Virus record (IMG/VR): IMGVR_UViG_3300045010_000308 | Coordinates: 1-64,000 of that record | Source: a virus | DNA length: 64,000 nt | Direction: 5' to 3' (one strand) | Part shown: piece after piece, positions 24,919 through 32,542 of the stretch | Layout: each line of letters opens with the position of its first letter | How positions within the stretch are numbered: the stretch's first letter is position 1 | Translations under genes and position numbers: made by a program | The notes under the pieces: model-generated | Told to the model about the DNA's origin: nothing | Seen by the model: the letters and a program-made list of their open reading frames with translations, nothing else | The model's database searches: none

Positions 24919-25431
24919 CTACGCGGCAAGAACGTAGCCGTCTTGGTGCGGCCACACGTACTCGTAGGTGGCTGGAGCAGAGCCGCCGTCCTCGGCCCAG
25001 CGAAACTGCCTGTACCAGTCGTAGTGCTTGCAGAGCAGCGCCGTGCGGTGAGTCGAGCACAGGCGCTCGTAGTACTCGGCGTCGAGCATCCAGCTCGGCA
25101 GCGTGTACTCGGGAGAGATGCGGCCGAGGTCGACGGCGCGGTCGTATGTCGCGAACATCTTCTCGAGCAACGTCGACCTGTACCCGCGGCCGCGCCACTC
25201 GTAGTAGGTGGCCGTGAGGTACGCGAGCAGCACCGTCTCGTGGCCGCGCCACATGCGGACGACAGGGTGGTTGGCCCAGCCCTTGGTCGTCTTGTCGGTG
25301 CCGTCAGGGTTGAGGCCGGTCATCGTGAGCAGGCACTGCCAGCCCTCGAGCGTCTGCTTGTGCAGGCGCTTGTTGTCGAGGTGCCGAGCGGTAGTCGTGA
25401 ATGAGGCGGTGTCGGTGAGGAATGTTTGCAT
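24919..25431 (-). CDS. MSMEG_6728 / pyrimidine-dimer glycosylase-like protein (170 aa)
   Basis: The opening MQTFLTDTASFTTTARHLDNKRLHKQ and the NHPVVRMWRGHE motif belong to the MSMEG_6728 group, distantly related to T4 endonuclease V (Pyr_excise), a DNA repair glycosylase with catalytic N-terminus. It ends with YEYVWPHQDGYVLAA. If active it would act on UV-damaged or modified pyrimidines; that activity is not proven for this group. It stands alone between two promoter-like gaps. Confidence 0.7.
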   Translation of the reverse strand: MQTFLTDTASFTTTARHLDNKRLHKQTLEGWQCLLTMTGLNPDGTDKTTKGWANHPVVRMWRGHETVLLAYLTATYYEWRGRGYRSTLLEKMFATYDRAVDLGRISPEYTLPSWMLDAEYYERLCSTHRTALLCKHYDWYRQFRWAEDGGSAPATYEYVWPHQDGYVLAA

Positions 25432-25460
25432 GTCGCTCCGTGCCGGTGTGTCGTTACGAA

Positions 25461-25472
25461 CCTATTGTACCA
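25461..25472 (-). promoter_or_regulatory. Promoter-like extended -10 (TGGTACAAT on the minus strand)
   Basis: Minus-strand reading TGGTACAATAGG, 29 bases upstream of the start at 25431. Same pattern as at 26755, 36720 and 51784. Confidence 0.4.
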
Positions 25473-25505
25473 GGTCTTGCTTGGCCCCGAGGGGATGACC
25501 TGCTC

Positions 25506-26747
25506 TTATTTGCCGGCCATCTTCTGCTTGACATAGTGGCGGCTGAAGCCCTTGTCGGTGCGGTGCATCCACTCGTGGTCGCCGATCTTCTCCCCCGCCG
25601 GGCCGCTCTGCTCGCCGCTCAGGCACGCGTTGACGTGCTTGCCGATCCACTCGCCTGCCTGCACGGCGACGGCCTTTCCCCAGGTCGCCTTCATCATCGA
25701 GTAGTCTTGCGTCTCCTCGATGTTCCACCCGTCTGGCAGCCCCTGGATGCGCGCCGCCTCACGGTGCGTGATCAACCGCGGCTGCGTCGGGTGCACGACG
25801 TGCTGCAGCGCGGCTCCTGTCAAGACGCGGCACGGAGCCTCTCCGTCCCAGCGCCCGGCCTGCGAGTAGCCGAGGAGGAACTTGCGCCGCCTGATGTTCT
25901 TCTCTGAGCCGAGCCACGACTGCGGGAACTTGTTGTCATTGAGCCGGACGGCCTCTTTGAGCACGTCTTGCTGGATGTCGTTCGGCTTCCACCCTCCGTT
26001 GCCGACGATCGCGAAGATGTCTTCGATCTTAGCCTTTGAGCCGTCACTGACGCCGATGTGGCCGTCGACCGTCGAGTTGCTCGACCGCAGCGCCTTGACG
26101 AACGAAGACGGCTTGCCTTTGATCTTCTGCGGTGACCACTGCAGCGGCAGGTTCTCGAGGTCGCCGATGACGTCCATGACGGTCGGAAACTTCGCCGGCT
26201 CGTTGACCTCGGCTCCGAACTTCATCCCGCGCCGGACAGCGACCCAGAAGTACCGCGGCCTGTACGAGAAGCCGCCAAGCTGCAGGTTGTTGTGCATCAC
26301 GTGGTGCAGGTCGTATTTCTTGCCCGAGACGCCCTCGACCATGTCGCGGTACTTGAGCATGACCTCACGCCCGTCTGAGTACGCCTGCTGGACGCACTCG
26401 AACACGACGACAGAGGGCTTGATCGCGCCGGCGTAGCGCATGAAAGCTCGCGTGTGCTCGTGCGCCGGCGAGTCTGGGCCGCGCTGGTGCACAGACGACC
26501 ACGTCGACCAGCCCGAGCACGGGGGGCAGCCGACGACTGCGTCTGCCTTGCGCCTCGGCCACTCTTCGACGTCGTCCGCGAAGCTTCCTTCCCACGAGGC
26601 GCCAAATCGCGCGCGGTTCGCCTCGACGACCGGCGCGCCGAAGTCCAGTGTCCCCGTCCTCGCGACCATCTCCATGCCTGACTTCACGAACCCGTAGCTC
26701 ATGAACCCAGCGAGGCCGTTGCAGTCAATGAACGTGTGCTTTGCCAC
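25506..26747 (-). CDS. DNA cytosine-5 methyltransferase-like protein (413 aa)
   Basis: Motif I region is FIDCNGLAGFMSYGF (6-20). Motif IV is GCPPCSGWS with catalytic C77, motif VI is VFECV (115-119) where most enzymes have ENV, motif VIII is YRPRYFW (162-168), and the C-terminal HREAARIQGLPDGW is motif X-like. It should flip and methylate cytosine in DNA, perhaps in a short sequence context set by the region 180-300. The GTG start lies 7 bases after a TACAGT -10 element, so the message may be leaderless. If phage DNA already carries 5-substituted cytosine, this enzyme would have few sites, so it may act early, on host DNA, or have another activity. Confidence 0.78.
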   Translation of the reverse strand: MAKHTFIDCNGLAGFMSYGFVKSGMEMVARTGTLDFGAPVVEANRARFGASWEGSFADDVEEWPRRKADAVVGCPPCSGWSTWSSVHQRGPDSPAHEHTRAFMRYAGAIKPSVVVFECVQQAYSDGREVMLKYRDMVEGVSGKKYDLHHVMHNNLQLGGFSYRPRYFWVAVRRGMKFGAEVNEPAKFPTVMDVIGDLENLPLQWSPQKIKGKPSSFVKALRSSNSTVDGHIGVSDGSKAKIEDIFAIVGNGGWKPNDIQQDVLKEAVRLNDNKFPQSWLGSEKNIRRRKFLLGYSQAGRWDGEAPCRVLTGAALQHVVHPTQPRLITHREAARIQGLPDGWNIEETQDYSMMKATWGKAVAVQAGEWIGKHVNACLSGEQSGPAGEKIGDHEWMHRTDKGFSRHYVKQKMAGK

Positions 26748-26754
26748 GCTAGCT

Positions 26755-26763
26755 ACTGTATCA
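26755..26763 (-). promoter_or_regulatory. Promoter-like extended -10, probable leaderless start
   Basis: Minus-strand TGATACAGT. The TGA is also the stop of the upstream gene, and seven bases follow before the GTG at 26747, the distance at which transcription would start on the start codon itself. Confidence 0.45.
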
Positions 26764-27054
26764 CGCGGGCCTCGTCGAGGCCTTACCTACCTCGTAGCCG
26801 CACGCGGCGTACCCGGCGATGTCGACCCAGGTGTCGCTTTGGAAGCCAGAGCGAGCGGCGTACCTAGCCACCTTCACGGCGACCATCGCCATCGCGACGT
26901 CTTCGCTCGTGACCTCGATCTCGAACAGTACTGACCACAGCTTTGCGATGCGGTCAAAGTTCTCTTCTGGCCCGCCGTACTGCTTGTCACGCTCTCCGGC
27001 GATGATCCTGCCGGCCTCGTCGAGGCACTCGTGCCGGTCGAGCTTCTTCGCCAC
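26761..27054 (-). CDS. DUF6378-type protein (97 aa)
   Basis: GTG start at 27054 behind a GGAGAGG ribosome site inside the end of the preceding gene. It has ECLDEAGRIIAGERDKQYGGPEENF, then VAMAMVAVKVARYAA and DTWVDIAGYAACGYEV. The repeated acidic/aromatic helices match phage DUF6378 proteins, found near nucleotide metabolism genes, with unknown activity. A longer frame upstream exists but lacks sense at protein level. Confidence 0.72.
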   Translation of the reverse strand: MAKKLDRHECLDEAGRIIAGERDKQYGGPEENFDRIAKLWSVLFEIEVTSEDVAMAMVAVKVARYAARSGFQSDTWVDIAGYAACGYEVGKASTRPA

Positions 27055-27056
27055 GT

Positions 27057-27254
27057 CTACCTCTCCGCGATCCGCAGTCGGACGGTCACGGTCGCCTTGT
27101 ACTCTTTTTCTGAGTGTTCTTCGACACGAAGCTCCGTGTCGTGCGGCAGGCTTGCGCTCGCGTCTTTCGAGAACTCGCGCCACTGCCTCGCGGCTTGCTC
27201 TCTGAGCTCGTGAAGGTCTTTGCCGTAGACCACTATCGTGACGCTTCCAATCAC
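27057..27254 (-). CDS. Hypothetical small protein (65 aa)
   Basis: Its GTG overlaps the preceding stop (TAGTG). Beta-helix-beta pattern: VIGSVTIVVYGKDLHELREQ, then TELRVEEHSEKEYKATVTVRLRI. No family recognised. The coding start of the next gene lies 3 bases after its stop, so it is part of one translation chain. Confidence 0.6.
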   Translation of the reverse strand: MIGSVTIVVYGKDLHELREQAARQWREFSKDASASLPHDTELRVEEHSEKEYKATVTVRLRIAER

Positions 27255-27673
27255 TACTTGATCCTCTTTTCGAGCTTGTACGGCGAGTGGTGGGTCCCGT
27301 CTAGGAACGGGACCTTGTCGTCCGTCGAGCGAAAGATCACGTCGCCGTAGCGCACCGCGACGACCTTGCCGACGCGCCCGTTGTGCACGGTCCCGAGCCT
27401 GTCGGTGTACGCGTCGTGCTTGACGCGGACTATGTCTCCGACCGAGATGAACCCGGGGCGCGCCTCGACCCACACCGCGTCAGACTCGGCGGGGAGCAGC
27501 GAGTTTGTCAGCGCGAGCTTGCTGAACAAGTCAAGCACGTCTTTTGAGTCACGGTCACTGTGCTTCGTCTCTTCCCACGCAGCAAGCAGGGCCATGACTG
27601 ACGCGCCGACGGCTTTTTTCGTCTTGATGCTCGCTAACTGAGCGCTCGCCCAGTCGCGGTCAACATGCTTCAT
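27254..27673 (-). CDS. Hypothetical protein with SH3/KOW-like C-terminus (139 aa)
   Basis: ATG at 27673 with AGGAGCAG upstream, overlapping the previous gene. The N-terminal half is helical (WASAQLASIKTKKAVGASV). The second half, VGDIVRVKHDAY, GRVGKVVAVRYGDVIFR and HHSPYKLEKR, is an SH3-like barrel pattern. Similar C-termini are common in actinophage early proteins. Function unknown. Confidence 0.6.
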   Translation of the reverse strand: MKHVDRDWASAQLASIKTKKAVGASVMALLAAWEETKHSDRDSKDVLDLFSKLALTNSLLPAESDAVWVEARPGFISVGDIVRVKHDAYTDRLGTVHNGRVGKVVAVRYGDVIFRSTDDKVPFLDGTHHSPYKLEKRIK

Positions 27674-28142
27674 CTCTGCTCCTGTGAGGACACCGCGGCT
27701 CGCGGCAGTTGTCTGTGTCGTAGTCGTCGAGCGCACGGGCGCACACGATGCACTTCATCCCGGCATCGAGCACGCGGTAGCCTCTCTGCTGGCGGTCTGC
27801 GTTTTTCTGCATCTTCGCCAGGTACTCTTCGTTCAACTCGGCGTCGGTCCCGCCGACGGCGCAGATGATGTTTGCGACGAAGTGGAGGACATCGACGCAC
27901 TCTTTCAGGACCTCTTTGCGGTCGACATACGGATCATCGCGCTGCCAGGGCTTCCACGAGATCGCCCTGCGGACCTCGGCGAGCTCGTCGTCGATCGCGA
28001 GCATGTTCCAGCGCAGGTACTCGATGACGGCTCGAAGCGAGTCTGAGCCGTCGTCGTGGAAGGTAGAGTAGTCGACGCCGTAGCAGCTTTGCTGAAGCTG
28101 AGCCGTGGCCTCGAGCCACTTGCCGAAAAGCTTGTCAGTCAT
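27660..28142 (-). CDS. All-alpha NTP pyrophosphatase, dUTPase/dCTPase-like (160 aa)
   Basis: Helical protein with DELAEVRRAISWKPW and RKEVLKECVDVLHFVANI, giving the E..E and E..D metal-site pairs of the dUTPase_2/MazG superfamily, then LNEEYLAKMQKNADRQQRGY, typical of phage members. The end carries a Cys cluster (CIVCARALDDYDTDNC), probably zinc. T4 gp56, which destroys dCTP and dUTP so that only hydroxymethyl-dCTP enters DNA, is an enzyme of this fold. With the ThyA-like gene at 39544 this role is attractive, although simple dUTPase activity is equally possible. Overlaps the next gene by 4 bases. Confidence 0.72.
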   Translation of the reverse strand: MTDKLFGKWLEATAQLQQSCYGVDYSTFHDDGSDSLRAVIEYLRWNMLAIDDELAEVRRAISWKPWQRDDPYVDRKEVLKECVDVLHFVANIICAVGGTDAELNEEYLAKMQKNADRQQRGYRVLDAGMKCIVCARALDDYDTDNCREPRCPHRSRDEAC

Positions 28143-29155
28143 CTTGAGTCGATCACCTGTCGCAGTGTTGTCAGTACTTCTTCCCGCGTCTGGATCTTAT
28201 CTAAGTATTGGCGCGACTGGCGCGCCGAAAGCTCGTAAGCGTCGAGCTCGCTCAGCTGCTCGACCCTCGCCGCGAGCACAGACCACGCGTCTCCGGCCTC
28301 GCGGCTGTACCGCCACTCTGTCACTATCGGAGTGCCGGCGCGCATCGACTTGACGAACAGCGGAGACCACCAAGGGCGCTTGTCGTCGTGTATGGCCAGT
28401 ATGACTCCGTGCAGAGACCCGATCCTTTCTTCGAGCTCGAGGTCGGTGGCGTACTTCTTGTCCTTGATCTCGCCGTGCGGAAGCTCGAGCGTCCTTGACA
28501 GCGACAAGGCCCACTTCGTCGACGGCACGTCTATCCCCCACGCGCGCGCTCTCTTTCCTCGCGGCGCGTCTGCTCCTGGTCGCCGCGCGTGCAGCGAGTC
28601 GAAAGACAGCCCGACGAGCGACGCTCGCATCGTCTCGCGCACTCCGATGATCTCTGCCGGGTTCGAGTACCACGGCAGTGTCGGCCAGACCGTCTTTGGC
28701 CAAGGCTTGTGCAGCAGGTGCAGCGCGCCGTCGAGGACTCGTGCGCTTATGGCGCCGTCTTGCGCAGCGAGCGTGTAGCCGATCCTGCGCGAGTAGAACG
28801 GCTTGAAGAGCTGCTTTGGCTTTCGCTCGATCGACCTCAGGCCGGCGAAGATCTTTCCTGGCTCTGGAGCGTCGACGAACAGCGCGAGTCGCGAGTCGTC
28901 TTTGAGCAGAGAGACTAGGTTGAGCGTGCCGTATGTGCCGTTGGCCGACACGCTGGTCGGCGTCAGCACGCCGGCGAAGACTTTGCCGTACCCGGCGAGG
29001 TCGCCGTGCGTCCACGCTGGGTCGGGCTCGACCTGCACGACCTCGTGCCCGAGCTCTTGAGTCGCCTCCGCGAGCATGCCGGAGTACGTCAATGTCCGCT
29101 GAGCCACGGCGCTCGAGTAGTGTTGCGCACTGGCGCCGGTGATCAAGACTTTCAT
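28139..29155 (-). CDS. GT-B-like glycosyltransferase, modification operon (338 aa)
   Basis: N-terminal Rossmann-like part (MKVLITGASAQHYSSA, then ATQELGHEVVQVEPD) and a C-terminal part with WWSPLFVKSMRAGTPIVTEW, the donor-site helix pattern of GT-B enzymes. It overlaps its neighbours by 4 bases on both sides, at the end of a five-gene chain with sugar-activating enzymes. DNA base, tail protein or host glycan could be the acceptor. Sequence is remote from well known families, so the fold call is moderate. Confidence 0.6.
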   Translation of the reverse strand: MKVLITGASAQHYSSAVAQRTLTYSGMLAEATQELGHEVVQVEPDPAWTHGDLAGYGKVFAGVLTPTSVSANGTYGTLNLVSLLKDDSRLALFVDAPEPGKIFAGLRSIERKPKQLFKPFYSRRIGYTLAAQDGAISARVLDGALHLLHKPWPKTVWPTLPWYSNPAEIIGVRETMRASLVGLSFDSLHARRPGADAPRGKRARAWGIDVPSTKWALSLSRTLELPHGEIKDKKYATDLELEERIGSLHGVILAIHDDKRPWWSPLFVKSMRAGTPIVTEWRYSREAGDAWSVLAARVEQLSELDAYELSARQSRQYLDKIQTREEVLTTLRQVIDSR

Positions 29156-29913
29156 CTAGCCGTTGCTTCTGTCGCTGCCTCGAACGCCGACGGGACTCCG
29201 ACGTCCATCGCGTCCACGTCGAACAAGCTCGTCGGGTACCGCAGTATCTCCGTGAGGTACGGGCCGATCTTGAGCTCGGCGCCCTGCGAGCCGCGGCCGT
29301 CCCACTCGCGCGACAGCACGGCGATCGCGCGCTTCGTGTCCATGATCACCGGCCCGCACCACACTCGAGCCAGCGGCGCGTCGGCCCGGGGGTCGACGAA
29401 GTCTTCGTCACGCAGTTCAGTCCCTTCGGCGAACTCGTACTCGTGCTCTCGCGCGATTCGATCAGACCAGGCCGACCGTATCCTCGTGAACCGCCCGGCC
29501 TGGCTCTTCGGGACCGTCCGCGCTCCGACGGCGTTCGCTTTCGCGATCTCTGTGCTGACGGCCATGCGGACCACTTTTTCGCGGTCCATGATGTTGTCGC
29601 TCATCAAGAGCATCACCGCCTTCGAGTTTTCAAGTGGTTTCAGGCCGACAAGAGCCGCGTGGCCGGGCCCGCAGGGGTCTTCTTGCACGACGACTTCGAT
29701 CCACGACGAGTACGGCTCAAGCACCTTGTGCACCTGCGTGACGTTGTGCGGCGACGCGACCACGACCGTCTGCTCGGCGCCGGCCGCCGCGGCGTACTCG
29801 GCCGCGTACGCGAGCAGCGTGATCCCGTTGACCTCGAGCAGCGGCTTGAAGAACGGCATAGAGTAGCCGAGCATGCGCTGGCCGCGCCCCGCGGCGAGGA
29901 TCACCGCGTCCAC
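29152..29913 (-). CDS. Sugar/alcohol-phosphate nucleotidyltransferase (253 aa)
   Basis: GTG at 29913 behind AGGAG. The signature VILAAGRGQRM (residues 4-14) and FKPLLEVNG with K23 bind the nucleotide and phosphate, and LLMSDN with D106 should bind the metal. Fold is that of RfbA, GlmU and LicC, which make NDP-sugars or CDP-alcohols from a phosphorylated precursor and NTP. The kinase upstream would supply the precursor. It overlaps the HAD gene by 13 bases and the glycosyltransferase by 4. Confidence 0.82.
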   Translation of the reverse strand: MDAVILAAGRGQRMLGYSMPFFKPLLEVNGITLLAYAAEYAAAAGAEQTVVVASPHNVTQVHKVLEPYSSWIEVVVQEDPCGPGHAALVGLKPLENSKAVMLLMSDNIMDREKVVRMAVSTEIAKANAVGARTVPKSQAGRFTRIRSAWSDRIAREHEYEFAEGTELRDEDFVDPRADAPLARVWCGPVIMDTKRAIAVLSREWDGRGSQGAELKIGPYLTEILRYPTSLFDVDAMDVGVPSAFEAATEATAR

Positions 29914-30416
29914 GGCCACTCCTGGCGCGCCCACACGAACTTCCAGCCGGCCTCTCTCGCTGGCGCCTGCCCGTCGATCCTGTCGTCGATGTACACTCCC
30001 TCCGCCGCGACTCCCCTGAGGATCGCGGTGCGCTCGGCCGTCGACACGCTGCTTGCGAGAAGCGCGCTCGGCGTGAGCCTCAGCGCCTCGAGCACCGCCT
30101 CTGCCGCGTCTTTCGCGGCGCCTGTCACGTATGCGACGTCTCCGGGAAACATCGCCTCGAGCGACAGCAAGATGTCTGCGTACGGCAGCTTGTTCTCGAG
30201 CGCTGCGCCGGCTCTGATCACGTCGACGTACACGAGCGTCTTCTCGCTGTGCGCCTTCCTCGCGCTCTCGAGCGAGCCAGTCACAGACGGAAGCCACATC
30301 TGCCACGGGTGGCCCCAGGCCTCGTCTGGCATGTCGACACCGACACTCTTGTACGCCTTGCGCACGAGGTGCCTCGAGTTCACGAGGACGCCGTCGATGT
30401 CAGAGCACCACTTCAT
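29901..30416 (-). CDS. HAD-superfamily phosphatase (171 aa)
   Basis: Motif I is SDIDGVLVNS with D6 as nucleophile and D8 as acid/base; motif II region is VAYVTGA; the last acidic motif is VYIDDRIDG. No large cap domain is present. Within the operon it could remove a phosphate from a sugar phosphate or proofread the pathway. A polynucleotide 3'-phosphatase role is less likely because a DNA-binding extension is missing. Overlaps the kinase gene by 17 bases. Confidence 0.78.
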   Translation of the reverse strand: MKWCSDIDGVLVNSRHLVRKAYKSVGVDMPDEAWGHPWQMWLPSVTGSLESARKAHSEKTLVYVDVIRAGAALENKLPYADILLSLEAMFPGDVAYVTGAAKDAAEAVLEALRLTPSALLASSVSTAERTAILRGVAAEGVYIDDRIDGQAPAREAGWKFVWARQEWPWTR

Positions 30417-31191
30417 CGTAGAAACCTCCTGTCTTGAGCGTGTTGACGAGCACTTCCGCGACTCGATCTAGCGCGCTTGGAGCCTGGCGCACGACATACG
30501 GGAGCGCACGCACGACGTGGACGACCGCCCAGGCCTGGCCGCCAGAGAACAACGAGTCGTCGTCGACCGCAGCGCGCACGTCGGCGATCGAGTATGCCTT
30601 GCCTCCCGTGCCGTACTTCGCGGCCTCCCACCCGTTCGCGCTCTGCAGCATCTTGCCGACGTCGACGCACGGAGCGTCAGGGACCGTGATCGTCGCTGGG
30701 ATCGGGTCGATCAGCACCGAGCCGTAGCCGCGCCTGCGCATCACGTTCTCGGCCGTCGCGTCTCCGTGAGTGAGAGCCGCCGCCCCGGCGAGCGCGGCAC
30801 GGGCCGCTGACTCGGCGGCGAACAGCACGGCCGCGACAAGCTCGGAGCTGAAAGACAGCCAGCACCTGCCGATGTTGTCGGACATCTTGCCGCGCAAAAG
30901 CTCGTACGTCTCGTCTCTCGCGGGGACATCGGCAGGCCTGCTCCAGACGTGCCTGCGCAGCAGGCCGACTACCTCTTCGGCCTTGACCTCGGCGTAGTCG
31001 ACGTGCGCGAGCCGCTCCATGACGTAGCCGTCGCTCGTCAGCTCGAGCACCATCGGGAGCGCAGGAGACGCGTGCTCTTGGATCCAGCGGCCCTGCCCGA
31101 TCGTCTTCTCGACGATCCCGCCTCGCTTGATGACCGTCACCGCGTCGTTGTCAACGACCTCCGCACCGGACAGGCCGCTGTTGGCGATCAC
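30400..31191 (-). CDS. APH/choline-kinase-fold small-molecule kinase (263 aa)
   Basis: Catalytic loop LTHGDATAEN (141-149, D144 and N149) and metal-binding VLIDP with D162 are the Brenner motif and DFG-equivalent of the aminoglycoside phosphotransferase/LicA family. The N-terminal beta lobe holds VTVIKRGG with K22. Linked with a nucleotidyltransferase, it most likely phosphorylates a sugar, choline-like or amino-alcohol substrate. GTG start overlaps the previous stop (GTGA). Confidence 0.78.
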   Translation of the reverse strand: MIANSGLSGAEVVDNDAVTVIKRGGIVEKTIGQGRWIQEHASPALPMVLELTSDGYVMERLAHVDYAEVKAEEVVGLLRRHVWSRPADVPARDETYELLRGKMSDNIGRCWLSFSSELVAAVLFAAESAARAALAGAAALTHGDATAENVMRRRGYGSVLIDPIPATITVPDAPCVDVGKMLQSANGWEAAKYGTGGKAYSIADVRAAVDDDSLFSGGQAWAVVHVVRALPYVVRQAPSALDRVAEVLVNTLKTGGFYDEVVL

Positions 31192-32435
31192 GAGAATGCG
31201 CTCTCGATCATGACTTCAGCCGTCTTTCGCGGGTCGTTGCGCGTGCGCAAGACCTCGCGGTTGTGGCGCGCGATCTCGACCCGCTGGTTGTCTGGGATCT
31301 CGAGGCACGTCGAGAACGCGTCGGCGATCCTCTTGATCAACGCGAGGCCCTCGTCTTGCACGAGGCGCGACTGCGTCGGAGACTTCGTGAACCAGTCGAG
31401 CACCATCATGCGGAACGCTGGGTCTGACAGGTGGCCTGGGACGATGCACAGAGCGCCTGCGTCGGCGGCCTCGAGCGACGAGTACTCGACCAGGCCCCGC
31501 GCGAACGCGTGCGCGGTGAGGTTCATGTGCACGCGGAAGCGCGCCGCGATCGCCGCCGAGTCGGTGTAGTTGCCGAGGTAGCGGATGAGCGCTCTGCCGG
31601 CCACACGCGCGTCCCACGGGTACGGCGTGACGATGTTCCCGTCCATGCTTCCGTTGTACTTCTCCGGGTTGACATTCTTCGCGTACCTCACGGCTTGCGC
31701 CTTGAAGTGTTCTTTCAAAAGCTCGTACACGATGTACGTCGGCGACGGCCCGAGGCCGACCGAGCACGATCCCCAGATCTCCACCGTGACGTCTTCTGGC
31801 AAGAACGCGCCGGCGAGCGCGACGAGCGGCTGTCCCTTGTTGTAGATGAACCTGCCTGACGTGCCGACGACGCGGCTGTCTGTGATCGGCGCGTCGACCT
31901 CGAACTTCGGGATGTAAGGCATCGGGCCTTTGATCCACTCCATCTTCGCGAACATGTCGTTGCTGTGCCTCGCGGACTCGTCGCTCATCGTCACGAGCTT
32001 GCTTCCTCGCGACGGCGACTCGAGCAGCTTGCCGACGAACGGGATGTCTTTCTCCGGGTAAAACGAGCCGTGGAGCGCCGTGGTCCAGCGTGTCCGAGTG
32101 CGGAGCAGAGCGTCTACGTACTCTGGCAACGCGCCTTCGCCTTTCTTGATCGCCTGCTTGTCGTGCAGCGGCACCTTGATCTCTGGCAAGACGACCATGT
32201 CGTACTTGTCGAACGTCTCGACGAGGTGCGCGGTCTTCACGACGACGTCTGGCGCCTCGCTCCACCACCGCCCGCCCGGGCGAGGCTGGCCCCACGACGT
32301 TCGAGCCTTGCCACTCTTCGTGAACGACACGACATCGCAGCTATGCCCAAGCTGCTGGAACCCGTACCGAAGCCGGAATCCCCACGCGGTGGGTCCCTTG
32401 ACTCCTGGCTCTGGCTCGAATACCGCGACTTTCAT
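31188..32435 (-). CDS. GT-B glycosyltransferase, GT4-like, first gene of the modification operon (415 aa)
   Basis: Opening KVAVFEPEPGVKGPTAWGFRLRYGFQQLGH is the acceptor-side Rossmann domain. The second domain has SGRFIYNKGQPLVAL and VTVEIWGS, and the donor site is RGLVEYSSLEAADAGALCIVP with the glutamate typical of GT4. An AGAGGAGAG ribosome site precedes the ATG. A long hairpin lies upstream, so transcription of this operon is probably independent. Together with 28139-29155 the operon holds two different transferases, enough for a two-sugar decoration. Confidence 0.8.
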   Translation of the reverse strand: MKVAVFEPEPGVKGPTAWGFRLRYGFQQLGHSCDVVSFTKSGKARTSWGQPRPGGRWWSEAPDVVVKTAHLVETFDKYDMVVLPEIKVPLHDKQAIKKGEGALPEYVDALLRTRTRWTTALHGSFYPEKDIPFVGKLLESPSRGSKLVTMSDESARHSNDMFAKMEWIKGPMPYIPKFEVDAPITDSRVVGTSGRFIYNKGQPLVALAGAFLPEDVTVEIWGSCSVGLGPSPTYIVYELLKEHFKAQAVRYAKNVNPEKYNGSMDGNIVTPYPWDARVAGRALIRYLGNYTDSAAIAARFRVHMNLTAHAFARGLVEYSSLEAADAGALCIVPGHLSDPAFRMMVLDWFTKSPTQSRLVQDEGLALIKRIADAFSTCLEIPDNQRVEIARHNREVLRTRNDPRKTAEVMIESAFS

Positions 32436-32475
32436 CTTTCTCTCCTCTGCTTAGCCGCTGACACTCATACTTTGA

Positions 32476-32520
32476 CACGAAGCGGCGCGCTTCGAGGTGT
32501 CCGAAGCGCGCCTCTTCGTG
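32476..32520 (-). terminator. Long imperfect hairpin between the replication and modification operons
   Basis: Arms 32476-32482 with 32514-32520 and 32485-32494 with 32502-32511 are perfect complements separated by a 2+2 base internal loop, closed by a 7-base loop. Stable stem of 17 pairs, no U run. A second small stem (GCCGAGC/GCTCGGC) lies next to it near 32520-32537. Acts as terminator or attenuator after the SSB-like gene. Confidence 0.6.
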
Positions 32521-32542
32521 CCGAGCTTTGGCTCGGCTCGGC

